Assembly: GCA_037200845.1 (NCBI GenBank)
Contig: JBBCGQ010000001.1
Span: 930,001 to 994,000 of the forward strand
Source: Bauldia sp.
GTDB lineage: Bacteria; Pseudomonadota; Alphaproteobacteria; Rhizobiales; Kaistiaceae
Direction of reading: 5' to 3'
Length of the DNA stretch: 64,000 nucleotides
In this document: piece after piece, positions 51,807 through 62,655 of the stretch
How positions within the stretch are numbered: position 1 is the first letter of the stretch
Layout of the letters: every line of letters begins with the position of its first letter
The notes under the pieces: model-generated
The model's database searches: none
What the model was told of the DNA's origin: nothing
What the model saw: only the letters and a program-made list of their open reading frames with translations
Translations under genes and position numbers: made by a program

Positions 51807-52948
51807 GCGCCGCCGCGATCTTCGCCGGCGATCGCGTTGCCGGCGCGCGTGCCGACGGTCCCTTCATTGCCGGCGCCTTTCTCCTCGTCGGCGGCGTGGC
51901 GCTCGCCACCGCTGCCGCCGGGGCGGCGCTTGTTGTCGTCGCGCTCTGCCTGGTCGGCGGCGCGCTCGTGCTGGCGACTGCGTGGCGAGCCGACCGCAGG
52001 GCGCTCTGGGCCGGCATCGTCGCGTCGCAAATCGCCGTCCCCCTGCTCGTTGCCCGCGTCGCGTCGGAGGCGGGCCATGTCTCGCCGTCGACGTGGCTGG
52101 CGCTCGTCGGTTGCTGGCTGGTTGCCATCCTCGCTGTCTCGCGGCTGTCCGCGTTGCCGCTCCTGTCGCCGGCGCTGCAGCGGCTGCGCGATATCGTCGT
52201 GGTGGCGCTGTTCGGCGCCTGGGTGCTGCTCTGGTGGCAGACGCTGGTCGTCGGCTTCGCCGTGCCGCTCATCCTGCTGCCAGCGCCGAGCGTCATCTGG
52301 TCCAAGATCGTCGCGAGCTACCCGGTGCTCTTCGCCGATTTCCGCCAGACGTTCCTGAAGGCGGTGCTCGCCGGCTACGCCTTCGGCTCCATCCTCGGCT
52401 TCCTCGCCGCCATCGCCGCCGATCGCGTGCCGTTCCTGCGCCGTGGCATGCTGCCGGTCGCCAACCTGGTGTCGGCGCTGCCGATCATCGGCGTCGCGCC
52501 GATCATGGTCATGTGGTTCGGCTTCGACTGGACGTCGAAGGCGGCGGTGGTCACGGTGATGACGTTCTTCCCCATGCTGGTCAGCACGCTCGCCGGCCTT
52601 TCGGCCTCCGACGCCATGGAGCGCGACCTGATGCGCACCTATGCAGCCGGCTACTGGCAGTCGATGTTCAAGCTGCGCCTGCCGGCAGCGCTGCCCTTTA
52701 TCTTCACCGCACTCAAGATCAACACGACTCTCGCCCTCATCGGTGCCATTGTCGCCGAATTCTTCGGCACGCCGATCGTCGGCATGGGTTTCCGCATCTC
52801 CATCGAAGTCGGGCGGATGCACCTCGACGCGGTTTGGGCGGAAATTGCGGTGGCGGCCTTAGCCGGCTCCGCATTTTATGGCATCGTCGCTATCGTGGAA
52901 CGTGCGGCGACCTTCTGGCATCCATCGTTTCGTCAAATCGTAAACTAA
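51803..52948 (+). CDS. ABC transporter permease 2, pyrimidine-cluster
   Basis: 381 residues. The first about 120 residues add four hydrophobic helices before the core permease (TFLKAVLAGYAFGSILGFLA; EAA loop LMRTYAAGYWQSMFKLRLPA). The extra N-terminal helices make it longer than permease 1, so the channel is asymmetric. Start ATG 51803 overlaps the stop of permease 1; the binding protein gene follows after ten bases. Confidence 0.9.
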   Translation: MSAAAIFAGDRVAGARADGPFIAGAFLLVGGVALATAAAGAALVVVALCLVGGALVLATAWRADRRALWAGIVASQIAVPLLVARVASEAGHVSPSTWLALVGCWLVAILAVSRLSALPLLSPALQRLRDIVVVALFGAWVLLWWQTLVVGFAVPLILLPAPSVIWSKIVASYPVLFADFRQTFLKAVLAGYAFGSILGFLAAIAADRVPFLRRGMLPVANLVSALPIIGVAPIMVMWFGFDWTSKAAVVTVMTFFPMLVSTLAGLSASDAMERDLMRTYAAGYWQSMFKLRLPAALPFIFTALKINTTLALIGAIVAEFFGTPIVGMGFRISIEVGRMHLDAVWAEIAVAALAGSAFYGIVAIVERAATFWHPSFRQIVN

Positions 52949-52958
52949 GGGGAACAAC

Positions 52959-53930
52959 ATGAGAAAAGCATTGCTTGGTGCACTGGCCCTGGCGGCGGCG
53001 ACTTTTGCCGTGCCGCAGGCCTTTGCCGCGGACGCCCTGTCGCTACAGCTCAAGTGGGTGGTCCAGGCCCAGTTCGATGGTTACATCGTCGCCAAGGCCA
53101 AGGGTTTCTACAAGGACGAGAATCTCGACGTGACGCTGCTGCCCGGCGGTCCGGACAGCAACCCGTCCCAGGTGATCGCCGGCGGCGGCGCCGACGTCAT
53201 CATCGACTGGATGGGTGACGCGCTTGCGGCGCGCGAGGCCGGCACCAAGCTGGTCAACATCGCCCAGCCGTTCGCCGGCGGCGGCCTGCTGATGATCTGC
53301 CCGAAGGACGGCCCCGTGAAGACGGAAGCCGACTTCAAGGGCAAGACTATCGGCGTCTGGTTCTTCGGCAACGAGATCCCGTTCTTCGCGTGGATGAACA
53401 AGCTCGGCATCAAGACCGACGGCGGCCCGGACGGCGTCACCATCCTGAAGATGGGCTACGACGTCGAGCCGCTGAAGCAGCATCAGGCCGATTGCATTGC
53501 CTCGATGACCTACAACGAGTTCCATCAGGCGATCCAGGCCGGCTACACGGCGGACAAGCTGGTGATCTTCAACTACTCGCAGATGGGCAACGGCCTGCTC
53601 GAGGACGGCCTCTACACCACCGAGGACAAGCTTGCCGACCCGGCGTTCAAGGACAAGCTCGCCCGTTTCGTGCGCGCTTCGATGAAGGGCTTCCAGTACG
53701 CCGCCGCCAACCCGGACGAGGCGGCGCAGCTCGTCGTCGATGCCGGTGGCCAGGATCTCGACCACCAGAAGTACATGGTCGGCGAAATCGCCAAGCTCGT
53801 CGGCAGCGGCGTTCTTGACGAGGCGGCCTACCAGCGCACGGCCGATGCCGCGCTCGCGCAGGGCATCATCAAGGCTCCCGCCACGGGCGCCTTCACGCAC
53901 GACATCACGACTGCCGCCGGCCTGAAGTAA
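52959..53930 (+). CDS. ABC transporter substrate-binding protein (NMT1/ThiY-like)
   Basis: 323 residues with signal peptide MRKALLGALALAAATFAVPQ..., cut after AFA. The mature start LSLQLKWVVQAQFDGYIVAK is the NMT1/THI5-like fold, which binds pyrimidine-like ligands in characterised thiamine-precursor systems. GGGADVIIDWMGDALAARE and TYNEFHQAIQAGY line the pocket region. Encoded last in the pyrimidine operon, before a terminator, so uracil, thymine or a dihydropyrimidine is the probable ligand. Confidence 0.88.
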   Translation: MRKALLGALALAAATFAVPQAFAADALSLQLKWVVQAQFDGYIVAKAKGFYKDENLDVTLLPGGPDSNPSQVIAGGGADVIIDWMGDALAAREAGTKLVNIAQPFAGGGLLMICPKDGPVKTEADFKGKTIGVWFFGNEIPFFAWMNKLGIKTDGGPDGVTILKMGYDVEPLKQHQADCIASMTYNEFHQAIQAGYTADKLVIFNYSQMGNGLLEDGLYTTEDKLADPAFKDKLARFVRASMKGFQYAAANPDEAAQLVVDAGGQDLDHQKYMVGEIAKLVGSGVLDEAAYQRTADAALAQGIIKAPATGAFTHDITTAAGLK

Positions 53931-53952
53931 GCCGACGCACTATTCGCTACGG

Positions 53953-53979
53953 AACGGGCGCCCTCGCGGCGCCCGTTTT
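53953..53979. terminator. bidirectional hairpin terminator
   Basis: AACGGGCGCC (53953-53962) and GGCGCCCGTT (53968-53977), loop CTCGC, followed by TT. It ends the pyrimidine/ABC operon and, from the other side, the oxidase gene. Confidence 0.85.
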
Positions 53980-53983
53980 CGTC

Positions 53984-55162
53984 TCAGACGACGTTCCGTT
54001 CGACGATCGGCCGCCCCGCGGCCACCCGCTCGTAGCCCAGCGGCGACAGGTCCAGCGTCAGCCAGCGCCCGTGCAGGATCAGCTCGGCCAGCCCGCGCCC
54101 GACGGCCGGCGATTGCTGCAAGCCGTGGCCGGAGAAACCCGACGCGATGACGACATTGTCGTAGGGCGGCAGCCGCCCGACGATGGCGTTTGCGTCGAAG
54201 GTGTTGAGGTCGTAGTGGCCGGCCCAGGCGCGCCCGACCCTGATCCGCTCGAACGCCGGCACGCGGTTCGCCAGCACCGGCCAGATCGCCTCCTCGAAGA
54301 AAGCGTGGTCGACGTCGAAATCCTGCGCCTCGGGATCGTTCTCCTCGGGCGGCGAGGCGCCGCAGATGTAGCGGTCGCCCTCCGGCCGCGCGTAGACGCC
54401 GGTCGGATCGATCAGCAGCGGAAAGGCGGGCAGGGCATCGCGGCACTCGAAGGTGAACACGAACCGCTTCCGCGCCTCCACTGGCAGGCGCACGCCAAGT
54501 TGCGCCGCGAGTTTCGGCGTGCCCGTGCCCGCAGCAATCGCCACCGTGCCCGCCGCGATCACGGTGCCATCGGCAAGCCGCACGCCCGTCGCCCGCTGGC
54601 CATCGATGATGACCTCTGCGACCTCGCCGACCATCGTCTCGACGCCGAGGGAAACAGCCTTGCGCCGTAGCGCCTGCATCAAACCGTAGCCATCGAACCA
54701 TCCTTCGCCGGTGCGCCCCCAGCACCCGGCAGCGAGGCCGTCCGTCGACAGCCACGGAAACTTCGCCGTCAGTCCCGCCGGATCGAGATGGACGATATCG
54801 GCGCCCATCGAGACCTGCAGCGCGTGGTTCTCAGCCAGCACGCCGGCACCCTCGGGCGTCGCCAGGAAAAGGTAGCCGCCTTCGCGCAGGCTGATCGCCG
54901 GCCGGTCGCCGTCCACCTCCAGCAGGTCGCCGACGTTGCGCAGGAACTCGATGCCGAACAGGGAGATCGCGATGTTCGCCGCCGTCGAAAACTGCTGCCG
55001 GATGGAACTCGCCGAGAGCGCGGTCGCCGCGCGCTGGAAGGTCGGGTCCTTTTCGATGAGCAGGACCCGGGCACCGGAATTGGCGGCGGCCAAGTGGTAG
55101 GCCAGCGAGGCGCCATGCGCGGCCCCGCCGACAATGATCACGTCATACGAACTGCTGGGCAC
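53984..55162 (-). CDS. FAD-dependent oxidoreductase, D-amino-acid-oxidase-like
   Basis: 392 residues. N-terminal FAD motif VIIVGGAAHGASLAYHLA, in which the third glycine of GxGxxG is Ala. LTAKFPWLSTDGLAAGCWG and GRAWAGHYDLNTFDANAIVG near the C-terminus follow the sarcosine/amino-acid oxidase family (FOXRED1-like). HGLQQSPAVGRGLAELI is the last FAD-contacting helix. Substrate probably an N-methyl or D-amino acid. Adjacent to the Lrp/ald pair, so amino-acid catabolism is a fair guess. Confidence 0.78.
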   Translation of the reverse strand: MPSSSYDVIIVGGAAHGASLAYHLAAANSGARVLLIEKDPTFQRAATALSASSIRQQFSTAANIAISLFGIEFLRNVGDLLEVDGDRPAISLREGGYLFLATPEGAGVLAENHALQVSMGADIVHLDPAGLTAKFPWLSTDGLAAGCWGRTGEGWFDGYGLMQALRRKAVSLGVETMVGEVAEVIIDGQRATGVRLADGTVIAAGTVAIAAGTGTPKLAAQLGVRLPVEARKRFVFTFECRDALPAFPLLIDPTGVYARPEGDRYICGASPPEENDPEAQDFDVDHAFFEEAIWPVLANRVPAFERIRVGRAWAGHYDLNTFDANAIVGRLPPYDNVVIASGFSGHGLQQSPAVGRGLAELILHGRWLTLDLSPLGYERVAAGRPIVERNVV

Positions 55163-55248
55163 GTGCGAAGCCTGTTGGACGAGCTAGGGCAGGGAGCATA
55201 GGGGCGCGGCGAGCCCCTGACGACTCCCGGGCAACGCGGCGATGCGTC

Positions 55249-55740
55249 CTATCCGATCGGCACCAGCGGCCGGTCGATCGCCTCGCGCAGCGCGAATTTC
55301 GACTCGATCCGCGCCACGCCGGGCAGGTGCCCCAGCACGTTGGCGTGCAGCCTCTCGAAGTCCGGCAGGTCGCGCGCCACGATGTGGATCAGGTAGTCGC
55401 TGGAGCCCGACATCAGGTGGCACGACAGCACGTTCGGGCACTTCGCCAGCCCCTTTTCGAAGGCGCGCAGCGTATCGTCGTTCTGCCGCTCCAGCGTGAT
55501 CTCGACGAAGATGTTGATGCCTAGCCCGACCGCCACCGGATCGATCATCGCGCGATAGCCGCGGATCGTGCCCGACGCCTCCAGCGCCTGCAGCCGCCGC
55601 GTCACCGCCGAGGGCGACAGGCCGACCTGCTGCGCGAGATCGACCGCCGAAAGCCGCCCATGCCTGGCCAGCACGGCAACGATCTTGCGGTCGAAGTCAT
55701 CCAGTTGCACGAAATCACTGCTACCACGGGCCATCCGCAT
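55249..55740 (-). CDS. Lrp/AsnC-family regulator
   Basis: 163 residues. HTH: LDDFDRKIVAVLARHGRLSA with VGLSPSAVTRRLQALEASG. The RAM/effector domain follows (NIFVEITLERQ, NVLSCHLMSGSSDYLIHIVA). ATG 55740 was chosen; MARG at 55734 or a longer start at 55762 are possible. It is divergent from alanine dehydrogenase, the usual arrangement for a dedicated ald activator, and a palindrome lies between the genes. Confidence 0.9.
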   Translation of the reverse strand: MRMARGSSDFVQLDDFDRKIVAVLARHGRLSAVDLAQQVGLSPSAVTRRLQALEASGTIRGYRAMIDPVAVGLGINIFVEITLERQNDDTLRAFEKGLAKCPNVLSCHLMSGSSDYLIHIVARDLPDFERLHANVLGHLPGVARIESKFALREAIDRPLVPIG

Positions 55741-55790
55741 ATATTGCTGCGCAAACCGCGTCATATCAACACAGGAATGCACGGAAACGC

Positions 55791-55803
55791 CGCGAATTTC
55801 GCG
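55791..55803. promoter_or_regulatory. 13-bp palindrome, candidate Lrp-type operator
   Basis: CGCGAATTTCGCG is a perfect inverted repeat around a single T, 51 bp from the Lrp-type start and 40 bp from the ald start. Lrp-family sites often have an A/T-rich centre like this. Confidence 0.5.
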
Positions 55804-55842
55804 ATATCCTTCGGAAAGTCGCGCTCAGGGAGGAGGCACCCC

Positions 55843-56958
<1,116 letters not shown>

Positions 56959-56982
56959 GACCGCCAGAACGCGGCGCGCCTC

Positions 56983-57015
56983 GAAAGCCCGCTCGGCCGA
57001 GCGGGCTTTCTTTTT
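56983..57015 (+). terminator. rho-independent terminator after ald
   Basis: GAAAGCCCGCTCGG (56983-56996) is directly followed by its inverse CCGAGCGGGCTTTC (56997-57010) and then TTTTT. The stem is very strong. Confidence 0.9.
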
Positions 57016-57044
57016 GCCCGTCATGGGCTATGAGGGCGCTTGTC

Positions 57045-57854
57045 ATGACCCTCCCCAACGACGCCGACCTCATCGACGCCCTCGTCGCCGCCGCCATTGC
57101 CGCAGGCGGGATCATTCTCACCGTGCGTGACGGCGGCCTCTCCGTCGAACGCAAGGCCGATGCTTCGCCGGTTACCGAAGCCGACCGCGCCGCCGAGCGC
57201 GAGATCACGACACGCCTCGCGAGCATCGCGCCGGACATCGCGGTGGTCGCGGAGGAGGCGGTGTCGGAAGGCCGCATCCCCGAGATCGGCGACGCCTTCT
57301 TCCTGGTCGACCCGCTCGACGGCACGCGCGAGTTCGTGAAGGGCGGCAACGACTTCACCGTCAACATCGGCTTGATCCGCAACGGCAAGCCCGAGGTCGG
57401 CGTCATCTACGTCCCGGCGACGAAAAAACTGTTCGCCGGCGCCGTCGGTCTCGGCGCCTGGCGCACGGAAGTTTCCGGCGGCGTCGCCGGCGAGCGCCGG
57501 CCCATGCGCGTGCGTGCCGCGCCGGATGGTCCGATCGTCGTGGTCGCCAGCCGCTCGCATCGCACGCCCGAGACCGACACTTTCATCCGCCGCTTCGACG
57601 TCGGCGAACTGATCAACCGCGGCTCGTCGCTGAAGTTCTGCGTTATCGCCGAGGGCAAAGCCGACCTCTACCCGCGCATGGGCACCACGATGCAGTGGGA
57701 CACCGCGGCCGGCGAAGCGATCCTGCGCGCCGCCGGCGGCCGCGTCGTCACCACCGATGGCACGCCGCTGTTCTACGGCCGCAATCGCGAGGGCGAGCTG
57801 TTCCGCAATCCGTGGTTCATCGCGACTGGCGGGATCGATCCGCTGCAAGGCTGA
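57045..57854 (+). CDS. cysQ: 3'(2'),5'-bisphosphate nucleotidase CysQ / inositol-monophosphatase family
   Basis: 269 residues from ATG 57045 (GAGGG nine bases upstream; 57030 is an alternative). Mg-site motifs: VVAEEAVSEGR, LVDPLDGTREFVKG and MQWDTAAGEAIL. The second Mg motif and spacing fit CysQ, which removes 3'-phosphoadenosine 5'-phosphate left by sulfate assimilation. The cysD-cysNC genes start 300 bases downstream, supporting that role over inositol phosphatase. Confidence 0.9.
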   Translation: MTLPNDADLIDALVAAAIAAGGIILTVRDGGLSVERKADASPVTEADRAAEREITTRLASIAPDIAVVAEEAVSEGRIPEIGDAFFLVDPLDGTREFVKGGNDFTVNIGLIRNGKPEVGVIYVPATKKLFAGAVGLGAWRTEVSGGVAGERRPMRVRAAPDGPIVVVASRSHRTPETDTFIRRFDVGELINRGSSLKFCVIAEGKADLYPRMGTTMQWDTAAGEAILRAAGGRVVTTDGTPLFYGRNREGELFRNPWFIATGGIDPLQG

Positions 57855-57911
57855 CCTGCTTCCTGGGCCGGCCGCCTCGTCAATCTTCCTTCCGCCTTCA
57901 CCTCCACTCTC

Positions 57912-58000
57912 CGTCACCCGGCGAAAGCCGGGGTCCAGCGCGACCCGTCACCGTGCGCTCCATCGGCATGAGCTGGATTCCGGCTTTCGCGGGAATGACG
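57912..58000. repeat. type 1 palindromic repeat
   Basis: CGTCACCCGGCGAAAGCCGG...TCCAGC (57912-57939) pairs with GCTGGATTCC...CGCGGGAATGACG (57972-58000). The 300-bp gap between cysQ and cysD (57855-58154) holds this element and a cysD promoter region; no gene was seen in it. Confidence 0.75.
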
Positions 58001-58154
58001 AGGAAGGGCATGGCTTTCCCTCAAATGCCTCCCGTGCGCCAAAAGCCGCGGCTTCCGGCCCGCAAATGCATCACATCATGCTTGAGCCGCCGCGCCGCCT
58101 GTGGCTAGGGTCCGCGCAAATCCCGGCAAAGCCCAGAATCCAAAGTCAGGCCCG

Positions 58155-59063
58155 ATGTCCGCTGAATCGCTGCCCCACCTTCGCCGCCTCGAGGCGGAAG
58201 CCATCTTCATCATGCGCGAGGTGGTGGCGACCTTCGAGCGGCCGGTGATGCTCTATTCGATCGGCAAGGATTCGTCGGTCATGCTGCATCTGGCGCTGAA
58301 AGCGTTCTATCCCGCGCCGCCGCCGTTCCCGTTGCTGCACGTCGACACGACGTGGAAGTTCCGCGAGATGATCCGCTTCCGCAACGAGACGGCGAAGAAG
58401 TATCACCTCGATCTCCGCGTCCATACCAACCAGGACGGCGTCGCCCGCGGCGTCAATCCGTTCACGCACGGATCGTCGCTCTACACCCAGATCATGAAGA
58501 CCGAGGCGCTGAAGCAGGCGTTGGATCAGGGCAAGTTCGACGCGGCCTTCGGCGGCGCGCGGCGCGACGAGGAGAAGAGCCGCGCCAAGGAGCGCGTCTT
58601 CTCGTTCCGCTCGGCGAGCCACGGCTGGGACCCGAAGAACCAGCGGCCCGAGCTGTGGTCGCTCTACAACACGCGCGTCAAGCCGGGCGAGTCGATCCGC
58701 GTCTTCCCGCTGTCGAACTGGACCGAGTTGGACATCTGGCAATACATCCTCGCCGAGAAGATCGACATCGTGCCGCTCTACTTTGCGGCCGAGCGTCCGG
58801 TCGTGCGCCGCGGCGGGCAGTTGATCATGGTCGACGACGATCGCATCCCGCTCAATCCCGGCGAAGTGCCGGAGATGAAGCGCGTCCGCTTCCGCACGCT
58901 GGGCTGCTACCCGCTCACCGCCGCAGTCGAGTCCGATGCCGCGACGCTGCCGGAGATCGTGGCCGAGATGTTTGTCGCGCGAACCTCGGAGCGTCAGGGC
59001 CGCCTCATCGACCACGACGAGGCCGGCTCGATGGAACTGAAGAAGCGCGAGGGCTACTTCTGA
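58155..59063 (+). CDS. cysD: sulfate adenylyltransferase subunit 2
   Basis: 302 residues. PP-loop [35 protein letters not shown] and [11 protein letters not shown] are typical of CysD. It makes APS from sulfate and ATP, driven by the GTPase CysN. ATG 58155. The TGA overlaps the cysNC ATG (TGATG at 59061-59065). Confidence 0.95.
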   Translation: MSAESLPHLRRLEAEAIFIMREVVATFERPVMLYSIGKDSSVMLHLALKAFYPAPPPFPLLHVDTTWKFREMIRFRNETAKKYHLDLRVHTNQDGVARGVNPFTHGSSLYTQIMKTEALKQALDQGKFDAAFGGARRDEEKSRAKERVFSFRSASHGWDPKNQRPELWSLYNTRVKPGESIRVFPLSNWTELDIWQYILAEKIDIVPLYFAAERPVVRRGGQLIMVDDDRIPLNPGEVPEMKRVRFRTLGCYPLTAAVESDAATLPEIVAEMFVARTSERQGRLIDHDEAGSMELKKREGYF

Positions 59064-60970
59064 TGGCCCACAACGCCGGGCAACCCGACGGTTTTGCGTC
59101 CTTCATCGCCGCCAACGAGGGCAAGAGCGAGCTGCGCTTCCTCACGTGCGGCAGCGTAGACGACGGTAAGTCGACGCTGATCGGCCGGCTGCTCTACGAC
59201 TCCAAGCGCCTGTTCGAGGACCAGCTCGCGACGCTGAAGAACGATTCCGACAAGTACGGCACCGACGGCGCCAACATCGATTTCGCGCTGCTGGTCGATG
59301 GCCTGCAGGCCGAGCGCGAGCAGGGCATCACCATCGACGTCGCCTACCGCTACTTCGCCACGGACCGCCGCCGCTTCATCGTCGCCGATACGCCGGGCCA
59401 TGTGCAGTACACGCGCAACATGGCGACCGGCGCGTCCAATTCCGACCTCGCCATCCTGCTGGTCGACGCCCGCGCCGGCATCCTGACGCAGACCCGCCGC
59501 CACGCCTACATCGCCTCGCTGCTCGGCATCCGCCACGTCGTGCTGGCGGTGAACAAGATCGACCTCGTCGATTTCAGCGAAACCCGCTTCGCCGAAATCC
59601 GCGATGCCTTCAACGCCTTCGCCGCGCCGCTCGGCTTCCGCTCCGTCGCCGCCATCCCGATGTCCGCCCGCCACGGCGACAACGTCATGGAACGCAGCGA
59701 GCGCACGCCCTGGTACAAGGGCCCGGCGCTGCTGCCGTATCTTGAAAACGTCGACGTCGAAGGCGGCGCCGGCCTCAGCGCCTTCCGGCTGCCGGTGCAG
59801 TGGGTCAATCGCCCCGACGCCGATTTCCGCGGCTACGCCGGCACCATCGCCGCCGGCACGGTGCGCGCCGGCGACGCTGTCATCGTCTCGCGCACCGGCC
59901 AGACCGCCAACGTCGCGCGCATCGTCACCATGGACGGCGACCGCCCGTCCGCCACCACCGGCGATGCCATCACGCTGACCCTCGACCGCGAGATCGACGT
60001 CAGCCGCGGCGATATCCTGTCGCCGCCGCAGGGCCGGCCGGACGTCTCCGACCAGATCGCCGCGCACATCATCTGGATGTCGGAGGAGGCGCTGCTCCCC
60101 GGCCGCTCGTATCTGTTGAAGTCGGGCGGCCGCACGGTCGGCGCCGCGATCAGCGAGCTGAAGCATCAGGTCGACATCGACGACACCTTCAAGCCGCTGG
60201 CGGCCAAGACGCTGAACCTCAACGACATCGGCCTCTGCAACCTTTCGCTCGCCGAGCCGATCGCCTTCGACCCCTACGACGACAACCGCGCCACCGGCTC
60301 GTTCATCCTCATCGATCGCTTCAGCAATGCCACGGTAGCGGCGGGCATGATCCGCTTCGGCCTGCGCCGCGCCACCAACATCCATTGGCAGGCGCTTGAC
60401 GTCGACAAGAACGTCCGCGCCGGCGCGCTCGGCCAGAAGCCGTGCGTGGTGTGGTTCACCGGCCTGTCGGGCGCCGGCAAGTCGACCGTCGCCAACCTGG
60501 TCGAGAAGAAGCTCCATCTTCTCGGCCGCCACACGTATCTGCTTGACGGCGACAACGTCCGCCACGGCTTGAACCGCGATCTCGGCTTCACCGACGCCGA
60601 TCGCGTCGAGAACATCCGCCGCGTCGCCGAGGCCGCGAGGCTGTTCGTAGACGCCGGGCTGATCGTGCTCGTCTCGTTCATCTCGCCCTTCCGCTCCGAA
60701 CGCGACATGGCGCGCGAACTGCTCGAGCCGGGCGAGTTTGTCGAGGTGTTCGTCGATGCGCCGATCGAGGTCGCCGAGGCGCGCGATCCGAAGGGCCTCT
60801 ACAAGAAGGCGCGCGCCGGCGAGATCCGCAACTTCACCGGCATCGACTCGCCCTACGAGCCGCCGCTGAATGCGGAACTGCGGCTGGACACGACCGCGGC
60901 GGAGCCGGAGGAACTGGCGGATCGCGTCGTGGCGTGGTTGGGCGGCGCGACGTATCTGGGCGGACGCTAG
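59063..60970 (+). CDS. cysNC: CysNC fusion: sulfate adenylyltransferase subunit 1 / APS kinase
   Basis: 635 residues. GTPase motifs [26 protein letters not shown] and NKIDLVD make the CysN part (about 1-440). APS kinase follows (about 450-635) with [25 protein letters not shown] and [12 protein letters not shown]. The fusion makes PAPS from sulfate with CysD, as in NodQ-like rhizobial proteins. It is preceded by CysQ, which removes the PAP by-product. Confidence 0.96.
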   Translation: MAHNAGQPDGFASFIAANEGKSELRFLTCGSVDDGKSTLIGRLLYDSKRLFEDQLATLKNDSDKYGTDGANIDFALLVDGLQAEREQGITIDVAYRYFATDRRRFIVADTPGHVQYTRNMATGASNSDLAILLVDARAGILTQTRRHAYIASLLGIRHVVLAVNKIDLVDFSETRFAEIRDAFNAFAAPLGFRSVAAIPMSARHGDNVMERSERTPWYKGPALLPYLENVDVEGGAGLSAFRLPVQWVNRPDADFRGYAGTIAAGTVRAGDAVIVSRTGQTANVARIVTMDGDRPSATTGDAITLTLDREIDVSRGDILSPPQGRPDVSDQIAAHIIWMSEEALLPGRSYLLKSGGRTVGAAISELKHQVDIDDTFKPLAAKTLNLNDIGLCNLSLAEPIAFDPYDDNRATGSFILIDRFSNATVAAGMIRFGLRRATNIHWQALDVDKNVRAGALGQKPCVVWFTGLSGAGKSTVANLVEKKLHLLGRHTYLLDGDNVRHGLNRDLGFTDADRVENIRRVAEAARLFVDAGLIVLVSFISPFRSERDMARELLEPGEFVEVFVDAPIEVAEARDPKGLYKKARAGEIRNFTGIDSPYEPPLNAELRLDTTAAEPEELADRVVAWLGGATYLGGR

Positions 60971-60995
60971 GCAGGCTCCTGGCGGAGGCGGGAAA

Positions 60996-61139
60996 CCCCT
61001 TCCAAAACGCCTTCGGCGTCTGGACCATCCCGCAAGGGGAGGGTTCGTCGTGTGGAAGCGACACGCTCCAACAAACTCCACTTGTTGAGCCCTCCCCTTG
61101 CGGGAGGGCCAAAACCGCATCGCGGTTTTGGGGAGGGGT
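60996..61139. repeat. 144-bp type 2 palindromic repeat (partner of 36309-36449)
   Basis: Same hairpin order as 36309-36449, including CATCCCGCAAGGGGAGGG, the spacer CACGCTCCAACAAACTCCAC and the CCAAAACCGCATCGCGGTTTTGG stem. The gap 60971-61409 (439 bp) has no gene: it holds this repeat, a second repeat at 61201, and nothing else recognised. Confidence 0.8.
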
Positions 61140-61200
61140 ATGCCTCCGCGTGCACGACCGCCAAGGGAGCGACAGCGCCGAGTTCCGTGCATACGGCGTA

Positions 61201-61333
61201 CCCCACCCACCATGCCTTCGGCATGGTCCCCCCTCCCCGTAAAGGGGAGGGACAAGCGGAGTTCCGTTCGGCATACTCCATCCCTCCCCGTTCCGGGGAG
61301 GGGGGACCGCCGCGAAGCGGTGGTGGGTGGGGC
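61201..61333. repeat. type 2 palindromic repeat, GGTGGGTGGGGC-ended variant
   Basis: CCACCCACCATGCCTTCGGC at one end, CCTCCCCGTAAAGGGGAGG and CCCTCCCCGTTCCGGGGAGG in the middle, then GACCGCCGCGAAGCGGTGGT at the other end. The two ends are inverse to each other. Related to 41173-41307 and 37974-38095. Confidence 0.75.
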
Positions 61334-61409
61334 CCGCCTTCATCGATCAGATCGGGCCGGCGATCCCGCCCGCCGCTATCCGCAGCCCCGGAACGTCGCC
61401 CGTCGATCC

Positions 61410-62642
61410 CTACGACGCCAGAACGTCGATCCGGATCGACTGGATGTCCGCGCCGGTGCCGTCGCCGGGGATGCCCGGCTCGATCAGCAGGAAGTCGCCG
61501 GTGGAGGCCGTCCGCATCGTCGGCACGCGCCACAGCAGGCCGAGCGACTGGTAGTCGGCGCCGAGGTTGGCCGTCTGCCAGTGGCTGATGGCGAGCCCGC
61601 TCTGGTAGGCGAAGCGCATGTTGGCGGCGCCGAAGTCGGTGGACGAGCGCGCGTCGATCACGACCCGTACGTTGTGGCCGGCGAGGCGCGCGGCCAGCCC
61701 CGGCCCGATCATCACCTTGACGCCGGCGGCGCTGGTCGATGACGAGACGCGGGCGAACTTGTCGGTGTTGTCGAAGCGCACGGGATTATCCGGCGTCGTC
61801 GAGAACACGGTCGGATCGCGCCCGTCGAACACCGCGTAGCTTTGCGCGACCTTGACGTTGTCCTGCGGGATGCGCGCTGCCGTCGCGGCGTCGCTCACCT
61901 CGCGGCGCACGCCGATATCGACGGTGACGCCCTGCCGGCTGTGGGCACCGAGCATGAAGGCGCCGACGCCGACGAGCAGGATGAACAGCGCGCCGATGGC
62001 GATGGCGAGCAGGCGCGGCACGATCTGCTCGGGCGTGCCCAGCCACGACAGGTAGCTGGCGGCGTTGAGCGGCGGGAAGGCCGGCGTGATGCGCCGCGGC
62101 TCGGTCCGCCGCGGCTCCGACCAGCGGTCCGCCTCGCCGCGCCGCCGCGCCGGTGCGGGCCGCGTCTCTTCCTCGTACGCGACATCCTCGAAGTAGTCGT
62201 CGTTGGCCGCTTCCTCCATCGGCGGGGGCGGCTGGTAGGCCGCGGCGCGCTGGACGCCCGGGGCATATTCCGGCTGCTCGCGCGCCCATTCGGCGAGCGC
62301 CGCCGATGACTGGCCGCGGGCGCTCGGCGCATACGTCGCCATGCGCACCGCCTCCAGCGCCACCTTGCGCGCCGGCTTGGCAGGCACCACGGCCCGCGAT
62401 GGTTTGGGCGGCGGCGCGGAACTGGCGAAGGTGACACGCAGGTCCGCCTCGATGCGCTCCACCGCCTTGTCGTAGGCGCCGACCCGCATGTCGATCTCGT
62501 CGGCGGCAAGCGGCGGCCGGAAGTCCCAGAGCTGCTTGATCACCGCCCGCCGCGCCTGCGCGTAGACCTCCTCGCGATCGCCCGCCGAGCGGATTCCCCG
62601 GTCGAGGATCGATTGCTTGAGGAGGGCGTAGAAATCCGTCAT
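61410..62642 (-). CDS. single-span membrane protein of unknown function
   Basis: 410 residues. The N-terminal about 95 residues (MTDFYALLKQSILDRGIRSA, helical) resemble a short cytoplasmic domain. A Pro/Ala/Glu-rich linker follows (about 95-200). One membrane helix sits at about 215-240 (LLAIAIGALFILLVGVGAFM), then a 170-residue periplasmic domain with alternating beta patterns. The helical start beginning DFYALL with QARRAVIKQLWD recurs in rhizobial hypothetical proteins, but no function is known. It ends 14 bp upstream of the PPK2 stop side and is probably read after it in the same operon. Confidence 0.75.
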   Translation of the reverse strand: MTDFYALLKQSILDRGIRSAGDREEVYAQARRAVIKQLWDFRPPLAADEIDMRVGAYDKAVERIEADLRVTFASSAPPPKPSRAVVPAKPARKVALEAVRMATYAPSARGQSSAALAEWAREQPEYAPGVQRAAAYQPPPPMEEAANDDYFEDVAYEEETRPAPARRRGEADRWSEPRRTEPRRITPAFPPLNAASYLSWLGTPEQIVPRLLAIAIGALFILLVGVGAFMLGAHSRQGVTVDIGVRREVSDAATAARIPQDNVKVAQSYAVFDGRDPTVFSTTPDNPVRFDNTDKFARVSSSTSAAGVKVMIGPGLAARLAGHNVRVVIDARSSTDFGAANMRFAYQSGLAISHWQTANLGADYQSLGLLWRVPTMRTASTGDFLLIEPGIPGDGTGADIQSIRIDVLAS

Positions 62643-62655
62643 CGCGCTCTTGGGG

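Noticed and set aside
53953-53979. GGAAC followed by CGTT near 53951-53977, resembling an EcfG promoter
   Set aside because: Spacing is 18 and both elements are arms of a terminator hairpin, with no gene start downstream on the plus strand.
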